Positions 9,721 through 20,536 of a DNA stretch of 64,000 nt are shown here, piece after piece (the first letter of the stretch is position 1; each line of letters begins with the position of its first letter). Below the pieces are notes generated by a model. The model worked only from the letters and a program-made list of their open reading frames with translations, was not told the origin of the DNA and ran no database searches. Location: positions 23,254,362 to 23,318,361 of the forward strand of contig OY855910.1 in assembly GCA_963693305.1 (NCBI GenBank), in the 5' to 3' direction. The stretch comes from Meandrina meandrites (taxonomy: Eukaryota > Cnidaria > Anthozoa > Scleractinia > Meandrinidae). Made by a program: the position numbers and the translations under genes.

Positions 9721-10690
9721 TATCTCACTCATTTCATTTCACTTTCATTAATTTCGTGTTAGAACGAAACAGTGGCTATATTTTGGATAGTAAGGACGTT
9801 AGCTGTCATTTTTCTTTGAAGTTCACTATTTTCAAGTTTCAGTTTTCGTTTATATCCTCAGCTACGCAAACGCTGCTGCACTTGATTGCGGCGGAACGTT
9901 ACTCTATCGCATTATATGCAGAAATATCAGGCATAAAGACAACATACTACACTTGATGTAATACGAGAGTTGTTGCTCAAAAATATACCGCCAAAGCCCA
10001 CCCTGATAATAAGCCCACATGAAAGGGAAATATAAGCACAGGGCAAATAAGCAAATATAAGCACAGTGCTAATCTTCTGGGTAGCTTCATTTTGTCTAAC
10101 GTTAAATGCAAATTGTTTAATATTAAAAATAAGAAAACTGGAGAATCCGGGTAACGATCCCGGTACTTCCCGCATGCGAAGCGGGCGCTCTACCATATGA
10201 GCTAATTCCCCACTTACACAGACTTGTAACATAACAATTGCTCACAATAATCTTCCTGTGCCGGTTAAAGTCAGAATGATTAAAGATTTGCTATTTGGTC
10301 CATAAAAATGTAAACCATAGAAAAACAACACCGAATGTTCACCGAAACAATAAAGGCAAAAATCATTACGAAATTGTGCACGCCCGTGATTGCTCTTACG
10401 ATCACTTTCATCTGCTTAAAGCTGGCGAGGTGATCGGAAATTTCATTCTAAATGTGCCAACTGGCATTTCAAAACTAGCCTTGTTCGTGACATTTTCTTT
10501 CTATACATATATATTTGCCTCACGCTGCGTTATAGACTACGTCATTTTTCGTGGTCTATTTCATTGTCCAAGATATTCATCAATTAGATACAACTTTCTT
10601 AGTAAAATAGATCATATAACCCCGAATCCCAAGCAGTTACCGATTTCAAACTTGATTTTGCAATTAATGAACTTCATAGATTGATTTATT
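9721..10690 (-). repeat. tRNA-Ala flank block, inverted copy
   Basis: The reverse complement of the blocks at 38700-39680 and 52756-53570, including the tRNA-Ala and both flanks. The open frames inside (for example 10295-10684) are repeated non-coding flank, not recognisable proteins. Confidence 0.9.
10139..10211 (-). tRNA. tRNA-Ala(CGC)
   Basis: 73 nt; acceptor GGGGAAT/ATTCTCC and anticodon loop TTCGCAT (CGC). It differs from the copies at 39189 and 53079 by one D-loop base and one T-loop base (CGATA to CGTTA). The T-loop change alters box B, so activity may be reduced. Confidence 0.85.
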
Positions 10691-10740
10691 ACCGACATTG
10701 ATAAAAATTAACAAAATGGCCCGTTGGTCCTTTTTATCCT

Positions 10741-10820
10741 TTGAAAGTCCTTATTTTCCTCGGAAAGTCCCTATTGTCCCGAGAAAGTCCCTAGTATCCC
10801 GGCAAAGTCCTTCATTTTCA
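10741..10820. repeat. 20-bp minisatellite, four units
   Basis: Exactly 20-bp periodicity around the core GAAAGTCC(C/T)TA: units start at 10741, 10761, 10781 and 10801. The units differ by a few bases. Confidence 0.9.
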
Positions 10821-13357
10821 TAGTTTCTTTTTCTTGGACAAGTGTCCTTTCCGTTTGGTCTTCTTGTAAAAACCTCTTCTCTGAGTGTGATTTTCACAAA
10901 CGATCTTTTCGTCCTGATTCTCATGTTTAATATTTGCGCTAAGCCAACGCTTCTTTATTGAACCTTTGGTGTGTTCGTCGTCATAGATCATGATTTTAAC
11001 TTTTGGCTGTAACTTTGCTTCCTGTAATCATTTCCTTCGTTGGTAGTAGTCTAGTTCATGTACACCTGTCAAATGATTGGACAACTTCACAAGATACCTG
11101 GCCCCGCAGTTAGGGACTGGACAATCACGACACACTCGTCTTCTCATGTTCAACTTATTTCGACTTCACCCATAGTCGACTGATGTTTAGCTGGCGATTC
11201 CACTTTCATGAAGGATATTTTTTTCCCATTTGAAAACAAACTTAAGATAACCTCAGCTTGAGATAGAATATTAAAATGGCGAGTTTGACGAAATGTGTCT
11301 GCTTTTATTTTGGTGATATAGCGGGGAAGCTTTTAAAATGAACAATCTGGTTAAAAATAATTCCATTACATCATTTTTTCTATTTTTAGTACTATGACGA
11401 GATTCCACCACCCAAACCGGTAATTGTGGGGGCGTATACTATTTTTAGATGATGATGTCATCATTTTGATGATGTTAACCCCGGGGGTATTGTGACGTCA
11501 TACCTACTGACCCTCCCCGGTATTGTGACGTCACCTCCACCACCACCACATGGGGCAGAATCCCCACTCTTACGCCCTGATGATGTCATTATTCTATTTT
11601 TAGATTACGCCCCAACACCCTTACGCCCCGATGACGTCATCATTTTTGATGGCGTCACCTACTTAATTTATGCCACAAAAAAATTTATTAATTCCACAAA
11701 TAAACGGCTAATTCGGTCCCTCCCTCACTACTCGAAGTTCACTAAGTGATGGATAAAAGACTGTTAACAGCTACACCGAAAGGAAAGGAGAGATCAATCT
11801 TCGCTGATAATTCAAAACATGCCGCTGGTGTTGGAGTAAGCCGTACAACGAGTGGCGTTTTCGTTTCTGATATTGTGCTGGTTTGAAATTTTTGCCCTGC
11901 AGAATTTACAAGCCTTCCCCAAACTTGAGGTAACAAACGTAAATGTATATATGCAGTAAGCATAAATTTGATTTTATTGTGAGAATCTGTTTATACTATA
12001 CTTCATTTATGAACGAATTTGAAGTAGTGTCGGTTTTCAGATCTTCCCGTATAACTCTATTAATGCTGCTCACAAACCTGTTCATGTTTGTGCATTTCAA
12101 TAATTCATACAGACATCGTTTATTAAATATTTCGTTTAGGTTAATTGTTTTGTGCTTTAGTTAGTGGAGTTAACTCTGATGTTCATAATTGACCATGATT
12201 GGATTTTGATAACAATAAGGTTATCAAATTATTAAGTTTCACGGATCAAAATCACGATTTCGCTTTTTAAATTACAAACTACATGTACAGAAAAATCCTG
12301 CGAAACAAAACCGAGTAAAACTACTCAGCGATACTGCACACCAATATATATTTAAGCGATCTATTATCCAACCGCTCTTTTTTATACTCGCTTGCATTTG
12401 TTTTGTTTCTCTTATCAGCGATTGTGTTGAAATCGTAAACCAATATTTCACCAATTTCGTTGCGAGTTACCTGTGCTTGGCTGAGCAAGTTCAGACTTAA
12501 CCTTCCGCATATTTGCTTACCAGAAATGAAGAAAATTGAATCAGTTCTCTGCATAAAATTCTGTAAGGTTTTTAGCAAGGCGTACGGTAAAACAGAATTA
12601 GTTAATCATGCAACCAAACTGCAACGAAAAGAACACGGTTCAAAACGGTCAAAACAACATCGTAAGCTTATTCTATGTTAGCGTGCACCACTTTCCGAGT
12701 CACAAACTGCCACAGTTCTTACACAAAATCTGCTTTAAAATGACTTACAAAACCGGCACCATCAATTTGCAGAGTTTGTTTACTGCCGTGATTTTTGTTT
12801 GCCGTAGCGTGAGTTCACTTTGTTTACTGTGTTTAGCAGCGAGTTTATTTGGTTTGGTTTGTTTTGCTATATTTTTGTTTTTTGCCTTGAGTTATTTTTT
12901 TTATGCCCGAACTGTTTTGCAGTAAATCAAAGCAAGACCAAGGTCCTTTTTACATTGAATAAGTCATAAAGGTTTATTAACATAGTGTACAGGAAACGTT
13001 GTGTAAAGTTTTACTAAGATTTGTCGTTGCGCCTACGTGCGTACGTGAGGAACCCAGTAAAGTGCACTCGTCAATTTTAATTTTAGAACCAGTCATAGGA
13101 AAAAATTTAGAAGGATTAACATCGAAATATATTGACATCGCCTTCGTCAACAAAACCATGAGAGGTTTTTACGTGTAAGATATTAAGTTTAACCATGAGC
13201 GATTAAAAATCACTTTATTTTAAACCCTTATGGGCCACTGTATAAGCTTAGAAATAGTGTGGCTACTTATTTGTTAACACTGTAATTAAATTGGGAAAAA
13301 AAAATAAAAGATGAGAGCTCCGCTTTTAGGCCTGCCTAAATCTATATATTAGACCTT
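10821..13357. other. Intergenic DNA upstream of the GFP-like gene
   Basis: No gene is supported. The open frame at 12608-12925 is low-complexity Phe/Leu/Ser sequence with T-rich DNA and is likely spurious. A CRE-like repeat lies at 11440-11660. Confidence 0.6.
11440..11660. repeat. GATGATGTCAT / TGACGTCA-rich degenerate tandem repeat
   Basis: Several near-copies of a unit containing GATGACGTCATCATTTT and TATTGTGACGTCA. Perfect TGACGTCA octamers (CREB/ATF sites) occur near 11493, 11526 and 11631. A regulatory role for the GFP-like gene 2 kb downstream is only a possibility. Confidence 0.6.
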
Positions 13358-13365
13358 ATGAAATG

Positions 13366-13445
13366 CTGGGTTTACCTTGGTGCTGGACTACCATCTCATC
13401 TAACAGGAGGTAAATTTCTCCTATGCGCTTTATGTTACGGAAACC
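13366..13445 (+). mobile_element. Degenerate SINE tail fragment
   Basis: GCTGGACTACCATCTCATC, then a TGTTACGGAAACCAGGAT-type string, matches the 3' half of the SINE at 46086-46395 with many substitutions. It lies just upstream of GFP-like exon 2. Confidence 0.6.
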
Positions 13446-13559
13446 AGGATTAGCTCTAACTGGGAGTGCCAGATTGGTGTTTCTTTTCATTCTTCGTACG
13501 CAATAAATATTGTTTCTGACAGTTCTCTACGTGCTTTTTAAACCAGGTAATTCAAACAG

Positions 13560-13644
13560 ACATGAAGATGAAATATATTATGGATGGTAGTGTCAACGGG
13601 CACAATTTTACTATTGAAGGTGAAGGCAACGGCAAACCATACGA
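13560..13644 (+). CDS. GFP-like gene exon 2
   Basis: Acceptor TTCAAACAG before 13560, donor GTAAGT at 13645. The first two bases complete a split codon (probably Asp) from exon 1. It encodes the first beta-strands up to GNGKPY. Confidence 0.9.
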
Positions 13645-16600
13645 GTAAGTTAATTTGTCAGTTTGACTAAAAATACTGAAAATACGGCGGTCATGTATAA
13701 TGAAGATACTTTGTTTTAATCCACTCATGTCCAGCATTGAACGCAGGTATTCACGGTATTGTTTAATAAGTACTTCATATTTGACTGGGTTATTTGTCAT
13801 TTCCATATTACTTCATATTTGACAGAGTTAGATTGATTATGGTGAACTTTTATTAGGAGGACACTTTGTGGTGCCTGTCATAAGGGACATTCTGACATGC
13901 ATCTCATTACCTCTCAACCCTGGACCTATCTGTTTTTATCACAGTCCAGTTATGAGTATTTATTTGTTTTTATTACTTCAGGGGACACCAAACTGTGAAA
14001 CTACGTGTCACCAAGGGCGAGCCTCTGCCTTTCGCGTTTGACATATTGGCAGGAGCGTTTTGTTATGGCAACAAATGTTTTACTAAGTATCCTAAAGAGA
14101 TACCCGACTATTTCAAGCAAGCATTTCCTGAAGGCCTGTCATGGGAAAGGTCGATGACGTTCGAAGATGGTGCTTTTGCTGCAGTCAGTGCACAATTAAG
14201 GTAGAAACGTTTTGTTATCTTAATGATCATGTTGGTATATCTCAAGGATCACTTTTTTCCTGCATCTCTAAGAGTCTCTGAAGAATCAGTAATCGAGTGA
14301 TGCCTATGCCGGAGAGAACATAAACACTTACAGATGCTAAATCCAAAGAGAGTTTGAATAGACTACATGCTTCTAGTAATAATCAGGCTGGTGCTTTGTT
14401 GTTAGCTTTCCAGTTAGAGAATGAAACAAACTGAAAGAAGTCATGTCATGCATAACGCATACAATAAATAACAAAAAATAATGTAATCATAGGGTTTTTC
14501 GTAAATAACTGCCGTATATAGATATATAAAATCGAAAACATAACTATACAACATATAGAATAAGAAAAAGAAGTTAGTGCTTAAGGAGACAGATATGTTC
14601 CGTAAAGATCAGCTCCCGGGGATCAATCAAAACTGAAAACTGAATTACAATAAGTAGACGTGCTATTTTGAAGTTCTTTGATACACAGTGTAATATATAG
14701 TAGTATAATTAGGAGTATATTCACTGAGGATCAGGTCAGGTCAGCGGTTGTCATGCGAGCATGGCGGGTTTTTTTCTACTCCGTTTCTAATTCCATTTAT
14801 ATAGCTTTATCTTGTTATTTTTTGCTATTACTTGAGTGCCTTCTACATCAGAATGCTAAGATGTTAAGATGGATCAAGACAAATCGAAAATGGAGACGAT
14901 GTTAAGATCAATATTGGATGAAATTCTAGAGTCCAAACTGACGGCCATCTTGTCATCCATCTTGGACGCAAGATTGAGAACGTACGAAGAATCCATGTCC
15001 TTTTTCAACACCTCTTTTGAGTCAATGAAGGATAAGATCAATGGCCTGGAGAAGCAAACTAATACTTTAACTCGAGAAAATGAACGCTTGAGAAGTGACT
15101 CCGCTAATTTTCGAAAAGAGATCGGCGACTTAAGATCTGCTTTGGACGAACAAGCTCAATACTCGCGAAGAGAGTGTCTAGAAATAAGAGGAGTCCCGAC
15201 CACACATGGCGAGGACACAAACGAAATAGTGAGAAAAATTGGTACCTTGATTGATGCCGATGTCAACGATACTGATATTTCGATAAGCCATAGGATTCCT
15301 TTATCTAGCAATAGAGAATCGGCGTCTACGTCTTCGACGTCGTCGGTAAGACATCCAGCTATTGTGGTAAAATTCACCAACCGAAGGATAAGGGATCGCT
15401 TCTACAAAGCTAGGCCTAAGTTAAAAAGCTGCAACATTAGTGACATTGGTTTGGGGCGTTTTGGTGAAGATAAAATCTACATTCAAGAAAGTCTAACTGA
15501 ATCAAAGAGAAAGCTGTTCAAGAAATGTTTGAAGTTTCGCAAGGACCATAAATACAAGTTTATCTGGACATACTATGGAGTTATTTACCTGAGACGTAAT
15601 GAGCACACCTCAGCATTGCGTATCACTTCAGAAGGGGATTTGAAAGGGCTGCATCCACGACTTTCAGCATCTGAATCTACAAATAATCCATCTACTGATG
15701 AATCCACCCAACCAAGCTAAGGGCAAGAAAGTTGTCTAAATGATCTAACTCTAGTTTCTGGTAGATCCCCATGTGCTATCTGCAATAGGTCTATTAGAAG
15801 TAATGGGAGGAAATTGAACTGTAATGTGTGTAATATCCTTTGTCACTTAAGTTGTACCTCCCTTTCTCTAGCTGATTATAAGTACTTTAGATCTAGTAGC
15901 CTTGGGTGGACCTGCCAGACATGCAGCCAATCAATATTTCCATTTCATTCAATTAAAGATGATATGCTTATCAAGCTCTCTTTTAATTCCAACTCAAGCT
16001 GTTTGTGCTCTAAGAATATCGCCAATTCTTTATTAGAAAATTTACCAGTATTACAAACCTTATCTAATATTGGTAATATTCCACACTTAGAAAATTCTGA
16101 CCCTGAAACTAATACACCATCAAAAGTAAACTTTAATTATTTCGATATTCATGAATTTCACAGCTCCCCTGAAATCAAAACCTGTCTAAACAGTGCTTTT
16201 TCACTCCTCAACTGTAACATAAGAAGTATTCAAGCAAACTTTGATAACCTAGTGCAATTGCTGATTGACTTGAAGTACTCGTTTAACATCATAAGTCTAT
16301 CAGAGACATGGATTAATAGACATAATGAACCTATCTCTAATTTTGATTTGCCTGGCTACTGATTCTACTCCCAACCCTCTACCCAAAGGGCAGGTGGAGT
16401 TGGTCTATTTATTAAGAATGATATGAAGTTTAGTGTTAGACATGACCTTACATTTTGCACAGATGAAAGTGAAATGTTATGGGTTGAAATTGAGAGTGAC
16501 CTAGATAGCAATTTGCTATGTGGTGTTGTATATAGACATCCTTCCTCTAATCTGGAAAACTTTTTGAATAAATTTTACTCGATCATTGGTAAAATTAATG

Positions 16601-19600
16601 AAGAAAACAAACTCTGCCTGGTATCAGGTGATTTTAACATTAATCTACTGAACTATGATAATCATCCCCTCACAGAGGACTTTATCAATACTCTTAGTTC
16701 TCTCTTTTTAGAACCACACATATTGAAACCAACTAGAATTACAAATCCTTCATCAACACTGATTGATAACATATTCTTTAATTCCATTGAATATCAAACA
16801 GTCAGTGGAAATTTGTTATATGATCTAACAGACCATCTACCTAACTTTCTTATAATCGACAAGATTGCTTGTTCAACCCATAAAGAAAAAACTTACAAAA
16901 GAGACTATTCTAATTATAATGAAGAAGCTTTTCTTGATGAATTTAGCTCCTTTAATTGGTCTAATTTATTCCATGGAATATCAGATATTACTGAAATGTT
17001 TGATAAGTTTTATCACAAAGTCACTACTATTGTAAATAGCCATATACCTTTAAGGCCGATCTCTCGGCGAGAATCCAAATTTCATACAAAACCCTGGATT
17101 ACTTTGGCATTAAGGACATCCATTAAAAATAAAAATAAATTATTTAAACATTACCTGAAAACAAGAACATGTTATAGTCTCACCAAATTTAAGTGTTATA
17201 GAAATAAACTAAATCACCTACTTAAATTAAGTAAAACCAATTATTATAAAGAATACTTTATGATCAATAAGGGAAGGACAAAAGAAATTTGGAAAGGAAT
17301 AAAGCAACTCATATGTCTCAAGTCCAAGGGTTTAAACTCACCTAACAAGTTAATAATTGATGGGCATGAGATTAAAAATGACAAAGCCATTGCTGAGGAA
17401 TTGAACAAATTCTTCTCCAATGTTGGAAAGAACTTGGCATCAACCATTCCAAAGCCAAATCTACCCCATAATTATTATTTAGATAAACCTCAGGCCTCTA
17501 GCTTTTTCTTATCACCAGTAAGTCTAACTGAAATAGAGAATATAATTATGTCCTTAAATTTAACCAAGGCATGTGGTCCATTTAGCATTCCACCATCTAT
17601 TCTCAAGATCTTAAAAAGTGTTTTGGCAATACCTCTTCAATTGCTTTTTAATTACTCATTTTATTCTGGTACAGTTCCTGATCAATTTAAAGTTGCTAGA
17701 GTAGTCCCAATTCACAAGAAAGGATCCACCTGTGTAGTATCCAACTATAGACCTATTTCTTTGTTATCCATATTTAATAAATTATTTGAAAAATTAATGT
17801 ATAATAGAATTATTTCCTTTCTTGATAAATTTTCAATTCTACACAACAATCAGTTTGGTTTTAGGTCACAGCATTCAACTACCCAAGCTCTTCTTCTTTT
17901 GACTGATAAGATTCAAAGATCAATTGATAAAGGCATGTACTGTAGTGGTATATTCCTAGATCTATGTAAAGCATTTGATACAGTCAACCATAAAATTTTA
18001 TTAACTAAACTGGAGTATTATGGCATACGAGGGGTTTCAAATGATTGGTTTTCATCTTATTTGAGTAACAGAAGACAGTTTGTCTCTCTGTCTGGTATTA
18101 ATTCTGATTACCAAACTATAACTTGTGGTGTCCCACAGGGGTCAGTCCTTGGACCACTTTTATTTCTTTTATATATAAATGATATGCCTAAATGCTCCAA
18201 TATTTTAGAATTTCACCTCTTTGCTGATGATACAAATCTATTTCTGAATAATCCTAGCATTCTTAATCTAGAAACAGACTTAAATATTGAATTAGAAAAG
18301 GTGAGCCAGTGGTTATATGCTAACAAATTATCCTTGAACATTGATAAAACAAATTTTGTTGTGTTTCATTCTCCACAAAGACGAATAATGCACAATATGA
18401 ATCTTAGAATTTCCAATACTTCAATTAAATCCGACACTCGTGTCAAATATTTGGGACTTATTTTAGATTCAAATCTGAATTGGAAAGCATATATACATGA
18501 AGAAAGTAAAAAAATTTCAAGAGGTATTGGAGTTCTATCCAAACTTAGATATTATGTAAAGAAAAATATATTGAAACAACTTTACTATTCACTTATCTAT
18601 CCCTACTTAACATATGGCTTATTACTCTGGGGCTATATCTATAGTTCTTCGATCAAACCTTTAATAACTCTTCAGAAGAGAGCCATGCGTATAATAACTT
18701 TTTCAAAACCAGATGAACACTCAGAGCCTCTCTTTAAAGAACTAGAGATTCTAAAATTAGCTGACCTTGTTAGCTTGCATAATGCACTTTTTTTGTATCA
18801 GTATCATAAGAACCTTCTTCCGTCTTCCTTTGATAACTTTTTTCAATCTGTTTCATCAATTCACCAGTACAAAACCAGGCTTGCGTCCAGATCAACTTAT
18901 TATATTAACTCTGTCAAAACAAACTATGGTAAATTCAACATTCGCTTTGCTGCTGTAAAAGTTTGGAATGACTTGGATGAAAACATCAAATACCTCCCCC
19001 TCAAAATGTTCAAAAATGAAGTTAAACTTAACATCTTACAGAAATACTGCCAACATTAATGAGTGTTCATCTGGCACCTAGTAGTTACTTAATATTCAAT
19101 ACTTATTTTCTTTATTTAGCTTTTATATATTTTGCTGTAGAATGTTTGTTAGCTATTAACGTTTTCCATTAACCGTTTTATTTATTTATTTATTTAATTT
19201 TGCTTTATTGCCAACCACCGTCCTAGTTTTAATCTAATTTAACTTCGCTCAGCTCGATAAGCTTTTTAGTTTTTCTGAGTGTTGCTACCAATATCCTGTT
19301 TTAATTTATTTTTTTTATGAAGCATTGTATGAAGTCTTTTTTTGGTAATAAAGTTGTTGTTGAGGATATAATTCACTCGACACCAGAGCATGAATGTTAC
19401 CTTATGTTATCATATGGCTTAATGCACGAGCAGGCAAAATAAAGCGATAAAGAGTGACTAGCAAAGACTAGTACTTTTGTCCTCCGAGCAGCCGAAGAGT
19501 AACAAAATGGCTTTGCGCGTCTCTTTGGGTATCGAAAGTAATGTTTTGGTCCGCTAGTTGTTCAACCTGTGTGGTTTATAATAAAACAATTATTCACCTC

Positions 19601-20536
19601 AGTGTCGGTGAAAGTGGTGGATATATACATTGCTGCTTCGCCGCTCGGTAAATATCCACCACTATTCACCTCCACTTCGGCGAGTAATTGTTAACTGTTA
19701 TCAATGCTTGAACTTCACTTTAATATGGTTATTTTCCTTCTCAAAACTCTTCTATCCTGCATTTTCCTTCTAGCGCTTTATATTGGTAAATTCCCTTTGT
19801 TGTGACAGCCTTGACGGAAACTGCTTCGAGCACAGATGCAAATTTGTCGGCGTGCACTTTCCCGCCAACGGACCTGTGATGCAAAAGAAGACGCAAGGCT
19901 GGCAGACATCGACCGAGAAAATGACTGCCTACCGTGGAGTCCTACAGGGCAATGTTCCGATGTTCCTCAAGCTGGAGGGAGGCGGCAGTTTCCGAACTAC
20001 TTACAAGTACGTAGACGTAGACGTAGCCAGTGTTGTTAAAACAACAATGACTAATCTTTAATTCCTAACACCGGCCTAACACCGACCTAGCCATGAATAA
20101 ATTCATTAGGCAAAATTTTTCTTGCCCTACATCTTTTAAAACGCTTATATCTTGGCTGTTGTGGGTGCAATTGAGCTGAAATGTTGCAGAGACATTAAAA
20201 ATGATGGAAGTTTCGGAATATCTTCTTTGATGTTCGTAGACATCATTGAGACACCTTAAGCTTTTAAGTTGATCCGAAGAAGTTAATTGAAAGTATTAAA
20301 TTATCTTATGAGTTATTCATGTGAAGAATATTATTCTTTGCTTAATAACTTCAATTGCTCTATGCGACTTTGCTTTGCAATAAAACGAGAGAAAGAGCAT
20401 GATTCAATTTCTATTTACACTCATTCAAATTTTGTTTTTTTCCAGAGCCAAGAAGGATGTTAACATGCCTAATAGCCATTTCGTGTGGCATCGCCTTGTC
20501 AGGAATGGCGATGGCAACACTATTGAACAACACTAA
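13560..20536 (+). CDS. GFP-like fluorescent protein/chromoprotein gene, exons 2-5 (CYG chromophore)
   Basis: An anthozoan GFP-like pigment, forming an 11-stranded beta-can with an autocatalytic chromophore. The joined exons 13560-13644, 13982-14200, 19809-20006 and 20446-20536 keep frame and give about 197 residues. Visible features: [20 protein letters not shown]; the chromophore tripeptide Cys-Tyr-Gly in [10 protein letters not shown] (14061-14069); the catalytic Arg of [11 protein letters not shown] (14148-14150); [11 protein letters not shown]; and an [12 protein letters not shown] end. All four introns have GT-AG signals where visible. Exon 1, usually only a few codons, was not found. 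The protein ends early at EQH-stop: the Glu may be the conserved catalytic Glu, but the normal tail of about ten or more residues is missing. [10 protein letters not shown] is about four residues shorter than usual there. Intron 3 (5.6 kb) holds a LINE on the same strand. It may be functional, altered or a recent pseudogene. Confidence 0.93.
13982..14200 (+). CDS. GFP-like gene exon 3 (chromophore exon)
   Basis: Acceptor TTACTTCAG, donor GTAGAA after AAG. It encodes the central helix with CYG, the conserved [11 protein letters not shown] turn and the maturation Arg. Phase 2 on both sides matches its neighbours. Confidence 0.93.
14201..14725. other. Intron 3 sequence 5' of the LINE
   Basis: AT-rich, no feature seen except the candidate target duplication TATATTCACT at 14716-14725. 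Confidence 0.5.
14869..15720 (+). CDS. LINE ORF1 protein (coiled coil + RRM-like)
   Basis: 283 residues. Residues about 35-98 form a heptad-rich coiled coil ([20 protein letters not shown]). Residues 100-185 resemble the RNA-recognition part of L1/L2-type ORF1 proteins ([13 protein letters not shown], then ISHRIP and [18 protein letters not shown]). A basic C-terminal region follows ([20 protein letters not shown]). ORF1 proteins trimerise, bind element RNA and chaperone nucleic acids. ATG 14869 is the first Met of the open frame. It ends at TAA 15718-15720 in the same frame as ORF2, with no ORF2 Met nearby. Confidence 0.9.
   Translation: MDQDKSKMETMLRSILDEILESKLTAILSSILDARLRTYEESMSFFNTSFESMKDKINGLEKQTNTLTRENERLRSDSANFRKEIGDLRSALDEQAQYSRRECLEIRGVPTTHGEDTNEIVRKIGTLIDADVNDTDISISHRIPLSSNRESASTSSTSSVRHPAIVVKFTNRRIRDRFYKARPKLKSCNISDIGLGRFGEDKIYIQESLTESKRKLFKKCLKFRKDHKYKFIWTYYGVIYLRRNEHTSALRITSEGDLKGLHPRLSASESTNNPSTDESTQPS
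15721..19059 (+). pseudogene. LINE ORF2: zinc finger-endonuclease-reverse transcriptase, one internal TGA
   Basis: The frame runs directly on from the ORF1 stop. A PHD-like C4HC3 finger comes first ([27 protein letters not shown]; 15769-15930). An APE-type endonuclease follows ([35 protein letters not shown]). The reverse transcriptase has [45 protein letters not shown] and catalytic FADD (18220-18231). A C-terminal domain ends at TAA 19057-19059. A single TGA at 16360-16362, between endonuclease motifs, makes this copy defective unless read through. The finger region has no ATG start. Confidence 0.93.
19809..20006 (+). CDS. GFP-like gene exon 4
   Basis: Acceptor TTGTGACAG, donor GTACGT. It encodes [16 protein letters not shown] through [14 protein letters not shown]. 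The split Ser codon (AG|C) joins exon 3 in frame across the LINE-bearing intron. Confidence 0.92.
20446..20536 (+). CDS. GFP-like gene exon 5 (terminal, shortened)
   Basis: Pyrimidine-rich acceptor TTTTTTTCCAG. It encodes [20 protein letters not shown] then GDGNTIEQH and stops at TAA 20534-20536, before the usual C-terminal tail. Confidence 0.9.

Larger units (their letters stand above)
14726..19365 (+). mobile_element. Near full-length LINE (jockey group, L2/CR1-like) in intron 3
   Basis: About 4.64 kb: short 5' UTR, ORF1, ORF2 and a 3' end with AATAAAG and GTTGTTGTTG. Short tandem-repeat 3' ends instead of a long poly(A) are usual for the L2/CR1 group. Flanks TATATTCACT (14716-14725) and TATAATTCACT (after 19365) may be an imperfect target duplication. 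Only two in-frame stops interrupt the coding frame, so the insertion is fairly young. It has the same strand as the host gene. Confidence 0.9.

Noticed and set aside
10295..10684. Open frame MVHKNVNHRKTTPN, also near 38605-39105 and 52735-52995
   Set aside because: It is the duplicated flank of tRNA-Ala; conservation follows the segmental repeat, with no domain and no codon-level signal visible.
12608..12925. 105-codon frame with a hydrophobic C-terminus
   Set aside because: T-rich low-complexity DNA, no homologous copy or motif; likely chance.
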